Below, in pieces: positions 20,984-32,460 of a stretch of 64,000 nucleotides of DNA. Made by a program: the position numbers and the translations under genes. The DNA is from Arctopsyche grandis (Eukaryota; Arthropoda; Insecta; Trichoptera; Hydropsychidae), in NCBI RefSeq assembly GCF_051622035.1, contig NC_135356.1:12138079-12202078 (forward strand), read 5' to 3'. The first letter of the stretch is position 1, and every line of letters starts with the position of its first letter. The notes under the pieces were generated by a model. The model did no database searches. It was not told where the DNA came from and was given only the letters and a program-made list of their open reading frames with translations.

Positions 20984-21121
20984 CCCTTTGTGGCCCAACC
21001 TCTTTTTTTTTTTTTCTCTGGTAACGCTAAAATCGAAGTGGTGTCGAAATCGAACCACTGGGACACTAGGGAAAAATATTGAAATTGTGGTCATTCCACG
21101 GCACCACTGGGACACAAAGGG
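20984..21121. mobile_element. piggyBac-like MITE, copy 3
   Basis: Same ends and TTAA sites (20980-20983 and 21122-21125) as copies 1 and 2. It is followed by GCAAATGTCACATTCG without the 2.1-kb element, a second empty-site control. Confidence 0.85.
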
Positions 21122-21339
21122 TTAAGCAAATGTCACATTCGTATGGTTTTTATCCAATGTGATTTGTTTTGTTTATCGTGAGGTCCTATTGTTGAGCAAA
21201 CGACTTTAAACAAGTTTCACATTTATTTGATTTTTCCCTTTTGACAGTCCCTTTGACAAAAAAGGGGCGAATGTATGGAAAGACATTCCATCCTTCTTAT
21301 GATATTGAAAAATTTATTGAGGACATGAAATTACATAAT

Positions 21340-21545
21340 TTTTGCGCCACGCATTGCTGCACACAACCTCGTCGACAGATTTCGTGCTTCCCCTCGGGCC
21401 TTCTCGTAAAATTGATATACGGACGTCGAATTGCCGTAGCGTTTTGTGAGTTTCTCAATTAGTAGCTGGTAGTCGTCCTGCCTACCTCCGAGGTACCTGA
21501 CCCATCGTATGTCGGGATTCTCAGGCAAAATTTTACCGTGGCCGC
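21340..21545 (-). pseudogene. Gypsy gag fragment, single 174-bp unit
   Basis: The minus strand carries PENPDIRWVRYLGG, a typical gag capsid start, close to DDYQLLIEKLTKRYG and then LSTRLCAAMRGA. This is the one-copy state of the 174-bp array at 14680-16300. Lysine is kept where the expanded units have a stop. Confidence 0.75.
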
Positions 21546-21629
21546 ACAGGTGATAATAGTAATCCCATGGAAATGTCTAGTGGCCGCACCAAATTTAATC
21601 AAATAAATTAAAGTTACAAAAAAAATGGA

Positions 21630-22045
21630 TCAATTTGTTCATAAAATAAAAGAAATTTTAACATTTTGCAGTGGAAATTGCTCAATAGTCCTTTCTTCCA
21701 GTGCAAGCCGCATTGCTGCTTCTAAGTTTGCGTCTGTCAGCTGGTTTCTAAATTTTGTGCAATTACACTGAATGATCTTTCGCAATATACGGTAGTGGGA
21801 AATATAGATAATATTAATAAAACAATTGTTGCCAAATCTTTATATTGGTTTCATTGTCAACGTATATTTCCGACCAAAATTTTTGAACCGAAATATTATT
21901 AAAATGCAAATTAAGTACTTGATCGTGATTAATTTCTAATAATGCATATTTTACGTTAGCCCAGTTAATTAATCTCAAAACTGAAAATGATTTTAATCCA
22001 TTTTGTAGTACTATGAAATTTTAATTTGTCATCATAATAAAAGGG
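21630..22045 (-). pseudogene. hAT transposase C-terminal remnant
   Basis: Minus-strand frames give KFWSEIYVDNETNIKIW, then CERSFSVIA in one frame and LTDANLEAAMRLALEERTI in another. The order CERSFS...LTDANLE..M is the hAT dimerisation region. At least two frame shifts are present and no terminal repeats were identified. Confidence 0.7.
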
Positions 22046-23027
22046 GAAGATATAAAAGAAACAGTTTTAAAAAAATTGAATTCTTCGAACCTTATATCAA
22101 GTTCCAGATTCAGAGATTAAAGACACTATTATTTGAGTTGTGTCTGTCATCTTAATATGTCATGGCATGTAGTCCGACCGATCTGTGAGGTGGATTATAT
22201 GCCATCTCGCTTGCACCTAACATATTACGCGATACAACCATATATACAAAAATATATCCAAACTTAGTAAAGATTGGCTAGTCTCCGCTCTGGTAACTCA
22301 AAAACGTGATTTTTTGTTGCTCAGTGTAATTGGTGATTAGTTTTAATAATCGTTTATATTTTTCCACATTGCCTGACGATGGTATACACATTTGAAGTAC
22401 CGCCATCCCAAAGGTGTTATTTTTTCATTTCTTTCTTAGTCTGCCTCTACAGCGTGGGCAGCGTTCTGCTGTTAAATTTATGGCGAATCCAAAGAGCTTC
22501 AATAACTTTTTTAATATAATTTATGAGCATTTCGCCAGTGCACCCTAGCCGAAAAATGACAATTTCTTTGATGTCTTTCTCTGTGTTATCGTATTGCTGG
22601 ATCGATATTAATAATTTCATCAGTGGACATCCTTTTTATGATATTGTAGAATTTATTGAGGACACGTGATGTAATTTCAATACACTAACCTTTTTGTCCT
22701 TTTGTAATATTGATGAACGCTGTTCTAGTTATGTGCAGACGTTTTCGATGGCCACATTTTAACACCCACACACAAAGTGTTTTTTAGTTCAAACCTATTT
22801 CACTTTTACAAAAGAATGCACAATTTTAATGTGAAAAAAAATCTTCATCCTGCATACATCACAATCTGTTAAGATGTATGCAGGACGCTTTGGATAATTT
22901 AGTACATACATGACGGTTTTGAGCTCATTTTTTGGTTTTTTAAACCAGTCTGATCAGATCCTTCTTTTGAGCCGTCTCTGTTCTCTGAATAGGACAACAC
23001 ATTTGAAGGACACGTTTGTGCTACTAG
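22046..23027. repeat. Dispersed repeat mosaic, no gene
   Basis: 22330-22510 matches the GACGATGGTATACACATTTG repeat. 22610-22760 matches 9925-10045. 22860-22960 contains the GATGCTTTGGATAAT-type block. 22975-23025 contains the GAATAGGACAACA repeat. The rest (22046-22330) shows nothing recognisable. Confidence 0.55.
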
Positions 23028-23187
23028 TGTAACATAGAGATTAGGTGGGTGGCGCTCGTGGACCGATGGTTTACGAGCGCTAATCACCTGATCTCTCATT
23101 CGCGCCAAAATGTCATAAACGACTTCTAAAACAGTCCTGCGTCTTTCTCTCCGATTGTGGAAGCCCCCTCTTCACGTCCCCGCAACA
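23028..23187 (+). mobile_element. Gypsy-like LTR with internal deletion, opposite orientation
   Basis: TGTAACATAGAGATTAGG to CCCCGCAACA on the plus strand, 160 bp against 316 bp in the other copies. The middle (TATA box, transcription start region) is replaced by a junction at CCAAAATGTC/ATAAACGAC. It is directly followed by the ARMC8 fragment in antisense. Confidence 0.82.
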
Positions 23188-23195
23188 TTTCTACA

Positions 23196-23735
23196 ACACC
23201 TTGATCAAGCACTGGTTCTTTAGCAGGGGGAAATTCTAATAGTAGATTGCACAAAGTGGACGATCCAAGGTTTCCTCACTTCTCACCAGACGTATACTGA
23301 AGCTGTACTTCCAGTATCGTCAGCCGATCAAGGCCGAGCTGATCGGGACTCGGTGACGAGAACGTGGGCCACGTAAACACCAATGTTTACGCGGCGACCG
23401 TTGGCGAACAAGTCGTGTACGCTGACCAGGGTGGTCAGCACCAAAAAACATCGGCCAAATCGTGGGTCGTAAGGCCACGAAAGCCGACCATCAGACAAGT
23501 AGTCTGAACAAAGGGCACATGAGCACGCATCGGTATTCGGTCGAAGGGTTTCGATCAAAACACCCACGACTCCGAGGTCGACCAACGATGCAACATTTTG
23601 GCTAGAGAACCTATTGTGATGGCCGCGTCGAGAGGAAGGTGTTGGGGCGTGGAGTCGGGCAGCTGCAGCAGCTGGAGCAGCCTCGGCACGACTCCCTGCT
23701 GGATGAGGCTGGCCTTCTGCTGACGAGGGCTGCTG
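23196..23735 (-). pseudogene. ARMC8: ARMC8 fragment (CTLH/GID complex subunit), chimeric with LTR
   Basis: The minus strand encodes SPRQQKASLIQQGVVPRLLQ then ITIGSLAK, and after a short deletion and frame change NVASLVDLGVVGVLIETL. These match the first armadillo repeats of ARMC8 (..QKANLI.LG.VPRLL.LL...GSLA.GT..NV.SL.D). At 23200-23275 comes [20 protein letters not shown], a far C-terminal ARMC8 segment, so the central part is deleted or scrambled. ARMC8 is a scaffold of the CTLH E3 ubiquitin ligase. No introns are seen inside the matching segments and base composition is much more GC-rich than the flanks, consistent with a processed copy. Both sides join LTR sequence directly. Not functional as it stands. 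Confidence 0.8.
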
Positions 23736-23812
23736 TCGATGAGTTAGGCGATCCTATTGGCCGTTAGATACGGCTTACTCATTCGGCGAGGACATTTTGG
23801 CGCGAACGAACC
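23736..23812 (-). mobile_element. Gypsy-like LTR fragment (U3 part)
   Basis: GGCGATCCTATTGGCCGTTA through CGAGGACATTTTGGCGCG matches the U3 of the minus-strand LTRs. On the minus strand it is truncated exactly where ARMC8 sequence begins (ACTCATCGAC/AGCAGCCC). Confidence 0.75.
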
Positions 23813-24685
23813 TACACTATTATGTTCGTCGGCAATCACGCGGTCTTTGTTTCCTTTCTTTTCGGTCAATGACGTTCTGTCCTAACTGGTATCTTCTAAT
23901 ATAAATATTACATCTATTCAATTATATAATACTAGTGGCCATGTTTTATGATGTATTTATGAAGTGAATTATGATGAACGATGATATTTTTTCCCATCTA
24001 TTAGTACACAATGAAATAAAATTGAGTTTGAAATGTTACAAGTTTTCGTCAATTTCTCAGAAAAATAATAATAAATCATCCATCGGATGGCTTGTAAATG
24101 TAACTGTTGGAAATTTCTTTTTCATTCCATAAGGATTTTCATGTGTTTAATATATTATAATACAATTCAATACAACGACGATTTTATTGTATGTATGTAG
24201 GTTAAGGATTGCGGTAATTCTCTTTTTTTGTGGTGGTTCAATGTTATTCTTCTGTGTAATAGATATTGTATTTTACATTATGGGGATAGGGTGATTGAGA
24301 CGAAGGTGTTGGTTATGCACAAAAATTTATTTACATACATATGTAAATAGGGTATTTTTCCCTGTGTGTATGTACCTACGTATGTTTTGAATTCTCGCTG
24401 TTTTCATCCTTGTATGGCAAGAAAATCCACTATTGTTTCTTCTCATCGGCCGTCTTCTTACAATAATTTAAATCAACTGACAGGCGCGATTTTTAAAACA
24501 TACATCTGAGTCAATAGAGAAAGTTAAAGAAGTTTCCAAACTATTTTTACAACACCTATGGGCTATGTATATGTATAACATGAAAACAACTCTTGCAATA
24601 TTTTCCGTAAGTATGATTCCTGGGTTCAGAATCCATTATTCGGGACAGCTAAACCAGTAGGCTTAAGCGCCTTAAAAATCTAATT
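23813..24685. repeat. Mixed dispersed repeats and AT-rich DNA
   Basis: 23815-23940 carries the TGTTCGTCGGCAATCACGCG repeat. 24390-24500 matches 14100-14255 (GAATTCTCGCTGTTTTCAT). 24500-24685 is the left part of the hAT remnant also seen at 40126-40260. 23940-24390 shows nothing recognisable. Confidence 0.55.
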
Positions 24686-24990
24686 AATTTAATTAGTGAC
24701 TGATTTGAAACAAAAATACAAAGATCAGCCTTTAAATGATTTCTGGGTGAGTTGAGTTTGTCAGAAGAGTACCCCAATTTTTTAAAACAAGCCATTATTG
24801 TTTTACTTCCGTTTTCTACAACCTATGTATTTATGCGAAGCGCGATTTTCTTATTATGCTGCAACGAAGTCAAAGTGCAGGGACAGGCTCGACAGCATAC
24901 CAGATATTATGTAGAATACAACCTACCAATATTGTGTCTGATATCAAGAAGATATGCAATTCAAGGACTTACATATATCATCAAAGTCAT
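24686..24990 (+). pseudogene. hAT transposase remnant (SCAND3/ZBED5-like), C-terminus
   Basis: The plus strand encodes LSEEYPNFLKQAIIVLLPFS, then a frame with RLDSIPDI and NIVSDIKKICNS. EYP.L...AI..LLPFSTTYLCE..F is the dimerisation signature of the Charlie-like hAT transposases behind SCAND3/ZBED5 genes. The segment 24648-24660 (GCTAAACCAGTAG) is uninterrupted, while the paralogue at 37700/40120 carries a LINE at that point. Frame shifts make it a pseudogene. Confidence 0.78.
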
Positions 24991-25188
24991 TAAGTGCTTT
25001 ATTTATTCATATTTTTATGTTTAGAGGTATTTTTCTAATAGTTTTGATATATCTTCGACATATTAAAAATACTAATATCTATTTTTAATTTATCATAGGG
25101 CTCTACATTATCGTTCCAGGGCCTCGGATTCTTCTATATATCTACCTAGATATTTACATATGTTCATACATAATCGAAATATGATGAC

Positions 25189-25290
25189 TACAGGTAGGAT
25201 AGTCACAGTGCTATTCATTGTTCGGCAAACCTTAAACAATGCATTTACAACCTTTGAACAATACACGGCCCCCTCAGGCTCCGGTGACTA
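25189..25290 (-). mobile_element. 102-bp hAT-type MITE (copy 2)
   Basis: Reverse orientation of the copy at 2328, from TACAGGTAGGAT to CTCCGGTGACTA, flanked by an exact 8-bp duplication ATGATGAC (25181-25188 and 25291-25298). Confidence 0.9.
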
Positions 25291-25419
25291 ATGATGACTG
25301 TTACGTTCGTCCCTGGTCTAGCCTACTCGTGGTATTTTGCGACAGTGTCTTTTTTCAGTCACGGCGGCAGTTTCTTGTGTTTGATTATACGTCACACTTC
25401 CCAAAATATGTTTATACCA

Positions 25420-25540
25420 TTTTTTAGATCCTGAGACAATATATATTGTCGCCAGAATCCTGGTGCTTAGCCAACCAAAATACTGTCGATTATTATCGGA
25501 TCTAGATCCTGAGACAATCTGTCATTGTCATGGCGGTAGA
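25420..25540. repeat. Two copies of the AGATCCTGAGACAAT module
   Basis: TTTAGATCCTGAGACAAT at about 25422 and TCTAGATCCTGAGACAAT at 25501, about 80 bp apart, both followed by ATTGTC. The same module is at 5551 in the plus orientation. No function was recognised. Confidence 0.5.
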
Positions 25541-25543
25541 TAT

Positions 25544-26340
25544 TAGGGTTTCTGAAAATCCGGGTTTTCAAAACCCGACGTATCCGGGTCCACAATTTTG
25601 AAAACCCGGTGGATTCGGGTCCCAAATTAAAATCAAAAATTTCCAAATTTTGAATTCTTGTTTCATTATACGATTCTGGAAAAAAATTATAGAAGGAGGT
25701 AAAAAACATATAATAAAGAAATACAAATATATTACAGTATATCAGTATATAAAAATAATATATGGGTGAAATTCTAAATTTAGCGAAATTTCAGTACGCC
25801 GTATTGTTTACGTCTGCATTCCACTATTCGTAGATTTCTCTGAAGCTAATGCTGGGGAGGGAGATTATTATCTTTTCTGAGAGATTATTATCTTTTATTA
25901 CCCTTTCGTGAAAATTGTAGTCACATTTCGAAGATAATTTTTATTAGTTAAGTCTCTTTTTAAGATTCTCCATGTTAGAAAACCGGTGTTTCTAGCTGTC
26001 CTTCGCCAACAAGGAATTATCCTATGTGTTCTTTGGCAATTTCTCGGTTGACGTCTCCTCTCTTTTCGTTCGTTTACTATATTCTAAATGATAATTGGTG
26101 ATTAATTTTAATAAACGTTTATATTTTTCCACATTGCCTGACGAGGGTATACACATTTGAAGTACCGCCATCCCAAAGATCTGCTTCTACAGCGTGGGCA
26201 GAGTTCTGCTGTTAAATTTATGGCGAATGAAAAGAGCTTCAATAACTTTTTAAATATAATTTCTGAGCGTTTCGCTAGTGCATCCGGAGCCGGGTTTTAA
26301 GTCATTACCCGGCCGGGTCGAGCCGAGTCCAGAAATCCTA
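25544..26340. mobile_element. Probable non-autonomous hAT element with a later insertion
   Basis: The left end TAGGGTTTCTGAAAATCCGG and the complement of the right end TAGGATTTCTGGACTCGG resemble each other and the element at 45886-46519. Flanks GTAGATAT and GCAGTTAT agree at 6 of 8 positions. The interior is rich in CCGGG motifs at both ends and has the TTTCTAGCTGTCCTTCGCC repeat inside (25945-26280). No transposase was seen. Confidence 0.5.
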
Positions 26341-26639
26341 GCAGTTATCTCTCAGGTCTGTCAGCGCCCAATAACTGGAGATTCGCAAATCATTTTTGTG
26401 TTTGGTAATATTTCACATTTTCCAAAATACTAAAACTTGTATCAACGATTTATTTTTAGCAAGTTATATTCGTTGATAGAGTCGTCGATATTTGAAATTG
26501 ATGTTTTTGTGCCACGAATTGCATTCAGGAGTCGAATTTCTTTCATTGCCGAATAGGTGAATGATTTCGTGCATTGACTCTTCTGAGAGATTATTATCTT
26601 TTATTACCCTATTGTGTAAATTTTTGTCACATTTCGAGG
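26341..26639. other. AT-rich spacer
   Basis: It contains GAGAGATTATTATCTTTTATTACCC, also seen at 25880, and no recognisable gene. Confidence 0.5.
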
Positions 26640-27953
26640 ATAATTTTTATTAGTTAAGTCTCTTTTTAAGGTTCTCCATGTTAGAAAACCGGTGTTTCTA
26701 GCTGTCCTTCGCCAACGAGGAATTCTCCTATGTGTTCTTTGGCATATTCTCGGTTGACGTCTCCTCTCTTTTCGTTCGTTTTTTATATTCTAATTGATAA
26801 TTTGGTGATTATTTTTGATAATCGTATATATTTTTCCACATTGCCTGACGATGGTATACACATTTGAAGTACCGCCATCCCAAAGGTGCTATGTTTTCAT
26901 TTCTTTCTTAGTCTGAGGCTCTTAGGCAGAGTTCTGCTGTTAAATTTGTGGCGAATGTATGGAAAGACATGCCATCTTTCTCATTTTATTGTCATAAGAC
27001 ATCCTTCTTATGATATTGTAGAATTTATTGAGGACACGTGATGTTATTTCAATACACACACCTTTTTGTCCTTTTGTAATTTTGATGAACGCTGTTCTAG
27101 TTACATATGTGCAGACGTTTTCGATTGCTTCCAATCCCGGAAGGTTACTTCAGCACCGGGATTGCGGTGCTGGGAATTTCCGATCCCGGGATCCCGGTGC
27201 AAGCACCGGGATTTGAAATGTATAAGAAAAAAAAGTTCAATTGCATGTTTTCATATCTCATAAACGTTCAATTGCGATTTGCAAACTCTCCCGATGTTTC
27301 ACGCAAAATATACACCCATGTTGGCGTACTAATTTTGGGATTTTGGCTACATTATTTAAATTTTCGGTTCGCATCCATAAATTTCTAAGATTAAATAAAA
27401 CACATCCGAAAATTTTATAAAGTAAAAAACATCGCTTCATTGATTCGTTTTTTACATATAGTAATCTATGTATTTGAGGAATATAAGAAGGATAAAAAAC
27501 AAAATTCGATAATCGAACATACATATGTATGTATGTACTTACACGTTCACACATACCGGCAATGAGCATTTTCAATACAAATTGAACACAAATGTAGGAC
27601 AACTTACACAAGACAAAAGTTCTACTTCCGGCTTACGAATTCCGACCAAAAAAGAATACAAATATAAATTTTCATTCAAATATGTTCAGGGCGTTGAAAT
27701 AATCGTTTTCACAACATTTTTGTCTTTTCGGTTACGAATTTTGTGATTCATAACCGGAATGATTTTTGATTTGATTTTTGATTTGATTTTTGATGAAAAA
27801 AAATCACGAAGTGATTATTTTCACTCAACCATGTGTCTCAAAGTTAATTTTTTTCTTCATGGCTCTATAGTATTCTGATTTCTAACTGGCATCTTCAGAC
27901 GATCTCTTCTGATATAAATATTGCATCTATTAAATTATAATAGAATCGTAATT

Positions 27954-30436
27954 CCGATCAACGGAATTGATAATTTATTAATAATTTAAATATTTAATTT
28001 TTTTGAATTAAAAATTCATCCGATCGCAATCATAATCATAATCTGTTAAGATGTATGCGGGATGCTTTGGATGTTTGAGACCGAAAGCAGATTGAGTCTT
28101 AAATAAAAACTAAGGAATGATTGGTTGTTTTATGATATCCTCAGACAGCAACCTCCTGACGCCAATCCTCAGGAATTTTCTCCTGCGGTTCCCAAGTGTT
28201 CTATCTCTGGATACTGTTTACTTTATCTACACACAGTATGTAGTAACAACAATATTCTGAAACAACTGGTTTCATGACTTTTTCGTTGAAATTTCGAAAA
28301 CTCCGATTTTCCGCACGAAGTCCACTCCTAGCAGGACTTCGTCATGGATATCGGCCACGGCGAAATTTCACTTGATTATGATTATGATTTGCTCATGCAC
28401 TTGATCTTGACCTCAATCCATTTTACGATGTGTAGGTAAGAAGGAGACTTTGACGCCTGTCTCGCTTTCCTCCTTTTTTTCGTTTAGCACTTAATACCGG
28501 TTTCTGGGGAGCTGTTGATATAATTCTAAGTTAGAACAAAAATCTCTGCACCGGTGTCGACAACCATTTGACAACCGATCAACGGAATTGATAATTTATT
28601 AATAATTAAAATATTTAATTTTTTTGTATTAAAAATTCATCCGATCGCAATCATAATCATAATCTGTTAAGATGTATGCGGGATGCTTTGGATGTTTGAG
28701 ACCGAAAGCAGATTGAGTCTTAAATAAAAACTAAGGAATGATTGGTTGTTTTATGATATCCTCAGACAGTAACCTCCTGACGTAAATCCTCAGGAATTTT
28801 CTCCTCCGGTTCCCAAGTGTTCTATCTCTGGATACTGTTTACTTTATCTACACACAGTATGTAGTAACAACAATATTCTGAAACAACTGGTTTCATGACT
28901 TTTTCGTTGAAATTTCGAAAACTCCGATTTTCCGCACGAAGTCCACTCCTAGCAGGACTTCGTCATGGATATCGGCCACGGCGAAATTTCACTTGATTAT
29001 GATTATGATTTGCTCATGCACTTGATCTTGACCTCAATCCATTTTACGATGTGTAGGTAAGAAGGAGACTTTGACGCCTGTCTCGCTTTCCTCCTTTTTT
29101 TCGTTCAGCACTTAATACCGGTTTCTGGGGAGCTGTTGATATAATTCTAAGTTAGAACAAAAATCTCTGCACCGGTGTCGACAACCATTTGACAACCGAT
29201 CAACGGAATTGATAATTTATTAATAATTAAAATATTTAATTTTTTTGTATTAAAAATTCATCCGATCGCAATCATAATCATAATCTGTTAAGATGTATGC
29301 GGGATGCTTTGGATGTTTGAGACCGAAAGCAGATTGAGTCTTAAATAAAAACTAAGGAATGATTGGTTGTTTTATGATATCCTCAGACAGCAACCTCCTG
29401 ACGTCAATCCTCAGGAATTTTCTCCTCCGGTTCCCAAGTGTTCTATCTCTGGATACTGTTTACTTTATCTACACACAGTATGTAGTAACAACAATATTCT
29501 GAAACAACTGGTTTCATGACTTTTTCGTTGAAATTTCGAAAACTCCGATTTTCCGCACGAAGTCCACTCCTAGCAGGACTTCGTCATGGATATCGGCCAC
29601 GGCGAAATTTCACTTGATTATGATTATGATTTGCTCATGCACTTGATCTTGACCTCAATCCATTTTACGATGTGTAGGTAAGAAGGAGACTTTGACGCCT
29701 GTCTCGCTCTCCTCCTTTTTTTCGTTCAGCACTTAATACCGGTTTCTGGGGAGCTGTTGATATAATTCTAAGTTAGAACAAAAATCTCTGCACCGGTGTC
29801 GACAACCATTTGACATCCGATCAACGGAATTGATAATTTATTAATAATTAAAATATTTAATTTTTTTGTATTAAAAATTCATCCGATCGCAATCATAATC
29901 ATAATCTGTTAAGATGTATGCGGGATGCTTTGGATGTTTGAGACCGAAAGCAGATTGAGTCTTAAATAAAAACTAAGGAATGATTGGTTGTTTTATGATA
30001 TCCTCAGACAGCAACCTCCTGCCGTCAATCCTCAGGAATTTTCTCCTCCGGTTCCCAAGTGTTCTATCTCTGGATACTGTTTACTTTATCTACACACAGT
30101 ATGTAGTAACAACAATATTCTGAAACAACTGGTTTCATGACTTTTTCGTTGAAATTTCGAAAACTCCGATTTTCCGCACGAAGTCCACTCCTAGCAGGAC
30201 TTCGTCATGGATATCGGCCACGGCGAAATTTCCCTTGATTATGATTATGATTTGCTCATGCACTTGATCTTGACCTCGATCCATTTTACGATGTGTAGGT
30301 AAGAAGGAGACTTTGACGCCTGTATCGCCCTCCTCCTTTTGTCGTTCAGCACTTAATGCCGGTTTCTGGGGAGCTGTTGATATAGTTCTAAGTTAGAACA
30401 AAAATCTCTGCACCGGTGTCGACAACCATTTGACAC
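27954..30436 (-). repeat. 621-bp tandem array, four units
   Basis: CCGATCAACGG lies at 27954, 28575, 29196 and 29817 (TCCGATCAACGG in the last), giving three exact 621-bp steps, and the last unit ends near 30436. Each unit covers a retropepsin start and end on the minus strand plus AT-rich filler. Units differ by only a few substitutions. Confidence 0.92.
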
Positions 30437-30640
30437 GGTATGTCACCAATCGTTGCCCGCCAATGTAAGCTCGCTGGGTGGTCCTCTCTCGCCTTTGAAT
30501 GCCGCCAAATGCAATGCATGGCACATGGCATTCTGTCCATGGCACGAAGTAGCTCAGCTGTCGTCAGATCTCTTCGGTCGCCGACTATTTCTATTTCTTC
30601 GTTGCTCTGCTCATCTCCGATTCCACTTGACTGACACCAA
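30400..30640 (-). pseudogene. Gypsy-like gag N-terminus/protease junction, copy 3
   Basis: Same as copies 1 and 2, with primer-binding-like TTGGTGTCAG next to the LTR, a gag start, and the DTGA protease motif at about 30400-30430. Confidence 0.75.
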
Positions 30641-30956
30641 TGTTGCGTGGACGTGAGGTGGGGGCTTCCAGAATCGGAGAGAAAGACGCAGGAAGTTGTA
30701 GTAGCGGTTTATTGGTCTGCTCTCGTTGGCGCTCCAGGTCGGAATGCTTTCCAGACCGAGAGCGCCCCATATTTATACCCGTTGGGCACAATACACATAC
30801 ATGTAAACTATTGGTCGATGAGTGGGGCGATCCCATTGGCCGTTACATACGGCTTATTCATTAGGCGAGGACATTTTGGCGCGAGCGAGAGATCAGGTGA
30901 TCAGCGCTCGTAAGCCATTGGTCCACGAGCACCACCCACCTAATCTCTACGTTACA
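30641..30956 (-). mobile_element. Gypsy-like LTR, 316 bp (copy 3)
   Basis: Ends TGTAACGTAGAG and CCACGCAACA on the minus strand with TATA box and AATAAA. Very close to copies 1 and 2; the flanks are shared. Confidence 0.88.
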
Positions 30957-31230
30957 TTATCAATAATAATTTCAGGTTCGTTGTCAAAATCATATAAAGA
31001 GTTATTACTTGGGAATTGATTATTATCGATTCATTCATTTTCAGAATCAGTAGAGCTGCAGAATTATTAATAATTAAAAATATATTTAATTTTTTTGAAA
31101 AAAAAAAACTCATGCGATCGCAATCATAATCACAATCTGTTAAAATCTATGCGGGATGCGTTGGATAATGTAATACATACAAGACGGTTTTTTTTAAAAC
31201 CAGTGTAATCAGATTATTTTTACAAACCTC

Positions 31231-31838
31231 ATTTACGTTTACGATGAAAAAGTCACCGGTTTTTTTCCATGCTTATTTTTGAGAAAAAATTCCTACGGAA
31301 TTTTATTTCTATGCAATATTAATTGCTGCTTTTATTAAAAATATTATTTTTCACTCATCTCAAACGAATGAAATTACCAAATTTAATGTACAATTTATTT
31401 TATTGTTCAATTATTTTTGTAAAATTTCAAAAGTTTCATAACAACTGACCAACATCTGATTTGTGTTTATCCACATTGTTATAACCTTTTGATTTGGAAA
31501 TTATTTTTAAAGTTTATATAATAAATAGTTATTATTATTATAATTACTGACCTTTTGATCATTTTATATTTTACAAATTACTATTTAACATATGTACATA
31601 TGTATGTGCTTAGTTGTAATAAAAAATGTTCTTCATGTAATTTTTATTTATTTATTTATTGATCTTTAAGTGGAATTGTATATGAAAAATAAACAAAATG
31701 TTAATAATTAATTGTGTTTCTTTATTGTTGATAATATTCCCAAACACTTTGGTATTTTTATTGTAAATTATACATATATGTAGGTTCTGTTATATCCTCC
31801 TCCCATAATATATACAATAATTTTTGTCTCTTTTTATA
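31231..31838. other. AT-rich DNA, nothing recognised
   Basis: Low-complexity A/T-rich sequence with no inverted or tandem repeat of note and no coding similarity. Confidence 0.5.
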
Positions 31839-31956
31839 AGATCTTCACAAAGATTATTACACAAAGGCTGAAGAATATCCTCAATGAAAACCAACCGACA
31901 GAACAGGCAGGGTTTAGGGCAAATTTCAGGACAATGGACCATCTCCAAGTAATATA
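31839..31956 (+). pseudogene. LINE reverse transcriptase scrap (RTE/CR1-like)
   Basis: The plus strand reads KIFTKIITQRLKNILNENQP then EQAGFRANFRTMDHL. This is the reverse transcriptase segment between motifs 1 and 2 (K...I...RL...L.....QAGFR...T.D) of RTE-related and other APE-type LINEs. About 40 codons survive and the flanks are non-coding. Confidence 0.75.
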
Positions 31957-32379
31957 AAGTTTTTTTCGGACATATGTCGAGCACCAAGCGTCAAATACAA
32001 CTGATACTAAAATTATTTAGGATTGTCTATACAATACAAAATTATTTAGAACTAATTAACAGAAAAAAATTATTTACAACTAGTAACACTAGTGGGGTTT
32101 TTGCCTCATGTGAATTTTTCACTAGTGGAAGTTTTTATCTTGCCAACAAGATATTTATTTATTTATTAAAATAGGCACACATACAGAATAAAATATAAAA
32201 AGAAAGTTGTATGGTGAGACAAAAAATAATAATAAACACAAATAAAAATATAATATTCCATTTACAGTGAGCACCACATGGTAATATAAAAAAGTAAAAT
32301 TACAAAAACATCAAGATTTTAAAAAAAGAAACAGATAAAGTAAAAGAGAAAAAGATAGACAAAGAAGGTGAAGAAGCAA
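31957..32379. other. AT-rich DNA next to LINE remnants
   Basis: It contains CACTAGTGG twice in opposite orientation (about 32089 and 32131), otherwise featureless. The right part is likely the 3' untranslated tail of the minus-strand LINE at 32380-33607. Confidence 0.4.
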
Positions 32380-32460
32380 ATCAACCACAGATTATTTTCT
32401 TCACCTTTGTCCTAAAAATACTAAAAGAGTCACTAAAGAGGTTGGTACAATCATCTAAGC

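Larger units (their letters stand above)
26640..31220. repeat. Segmental duplication A, copy 2
   Basis: Colinear with 9580-12350 over the AAAACCGGTG repeat, GC palindromes, ACTTCCGG segment, 621-bp units, protease/gag piece and LTR. A segment of about 30 bp near 27462 (corresponding to 10396-10460) is missing here, and three additional 621-bp units are present. Confidence 0.85.
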
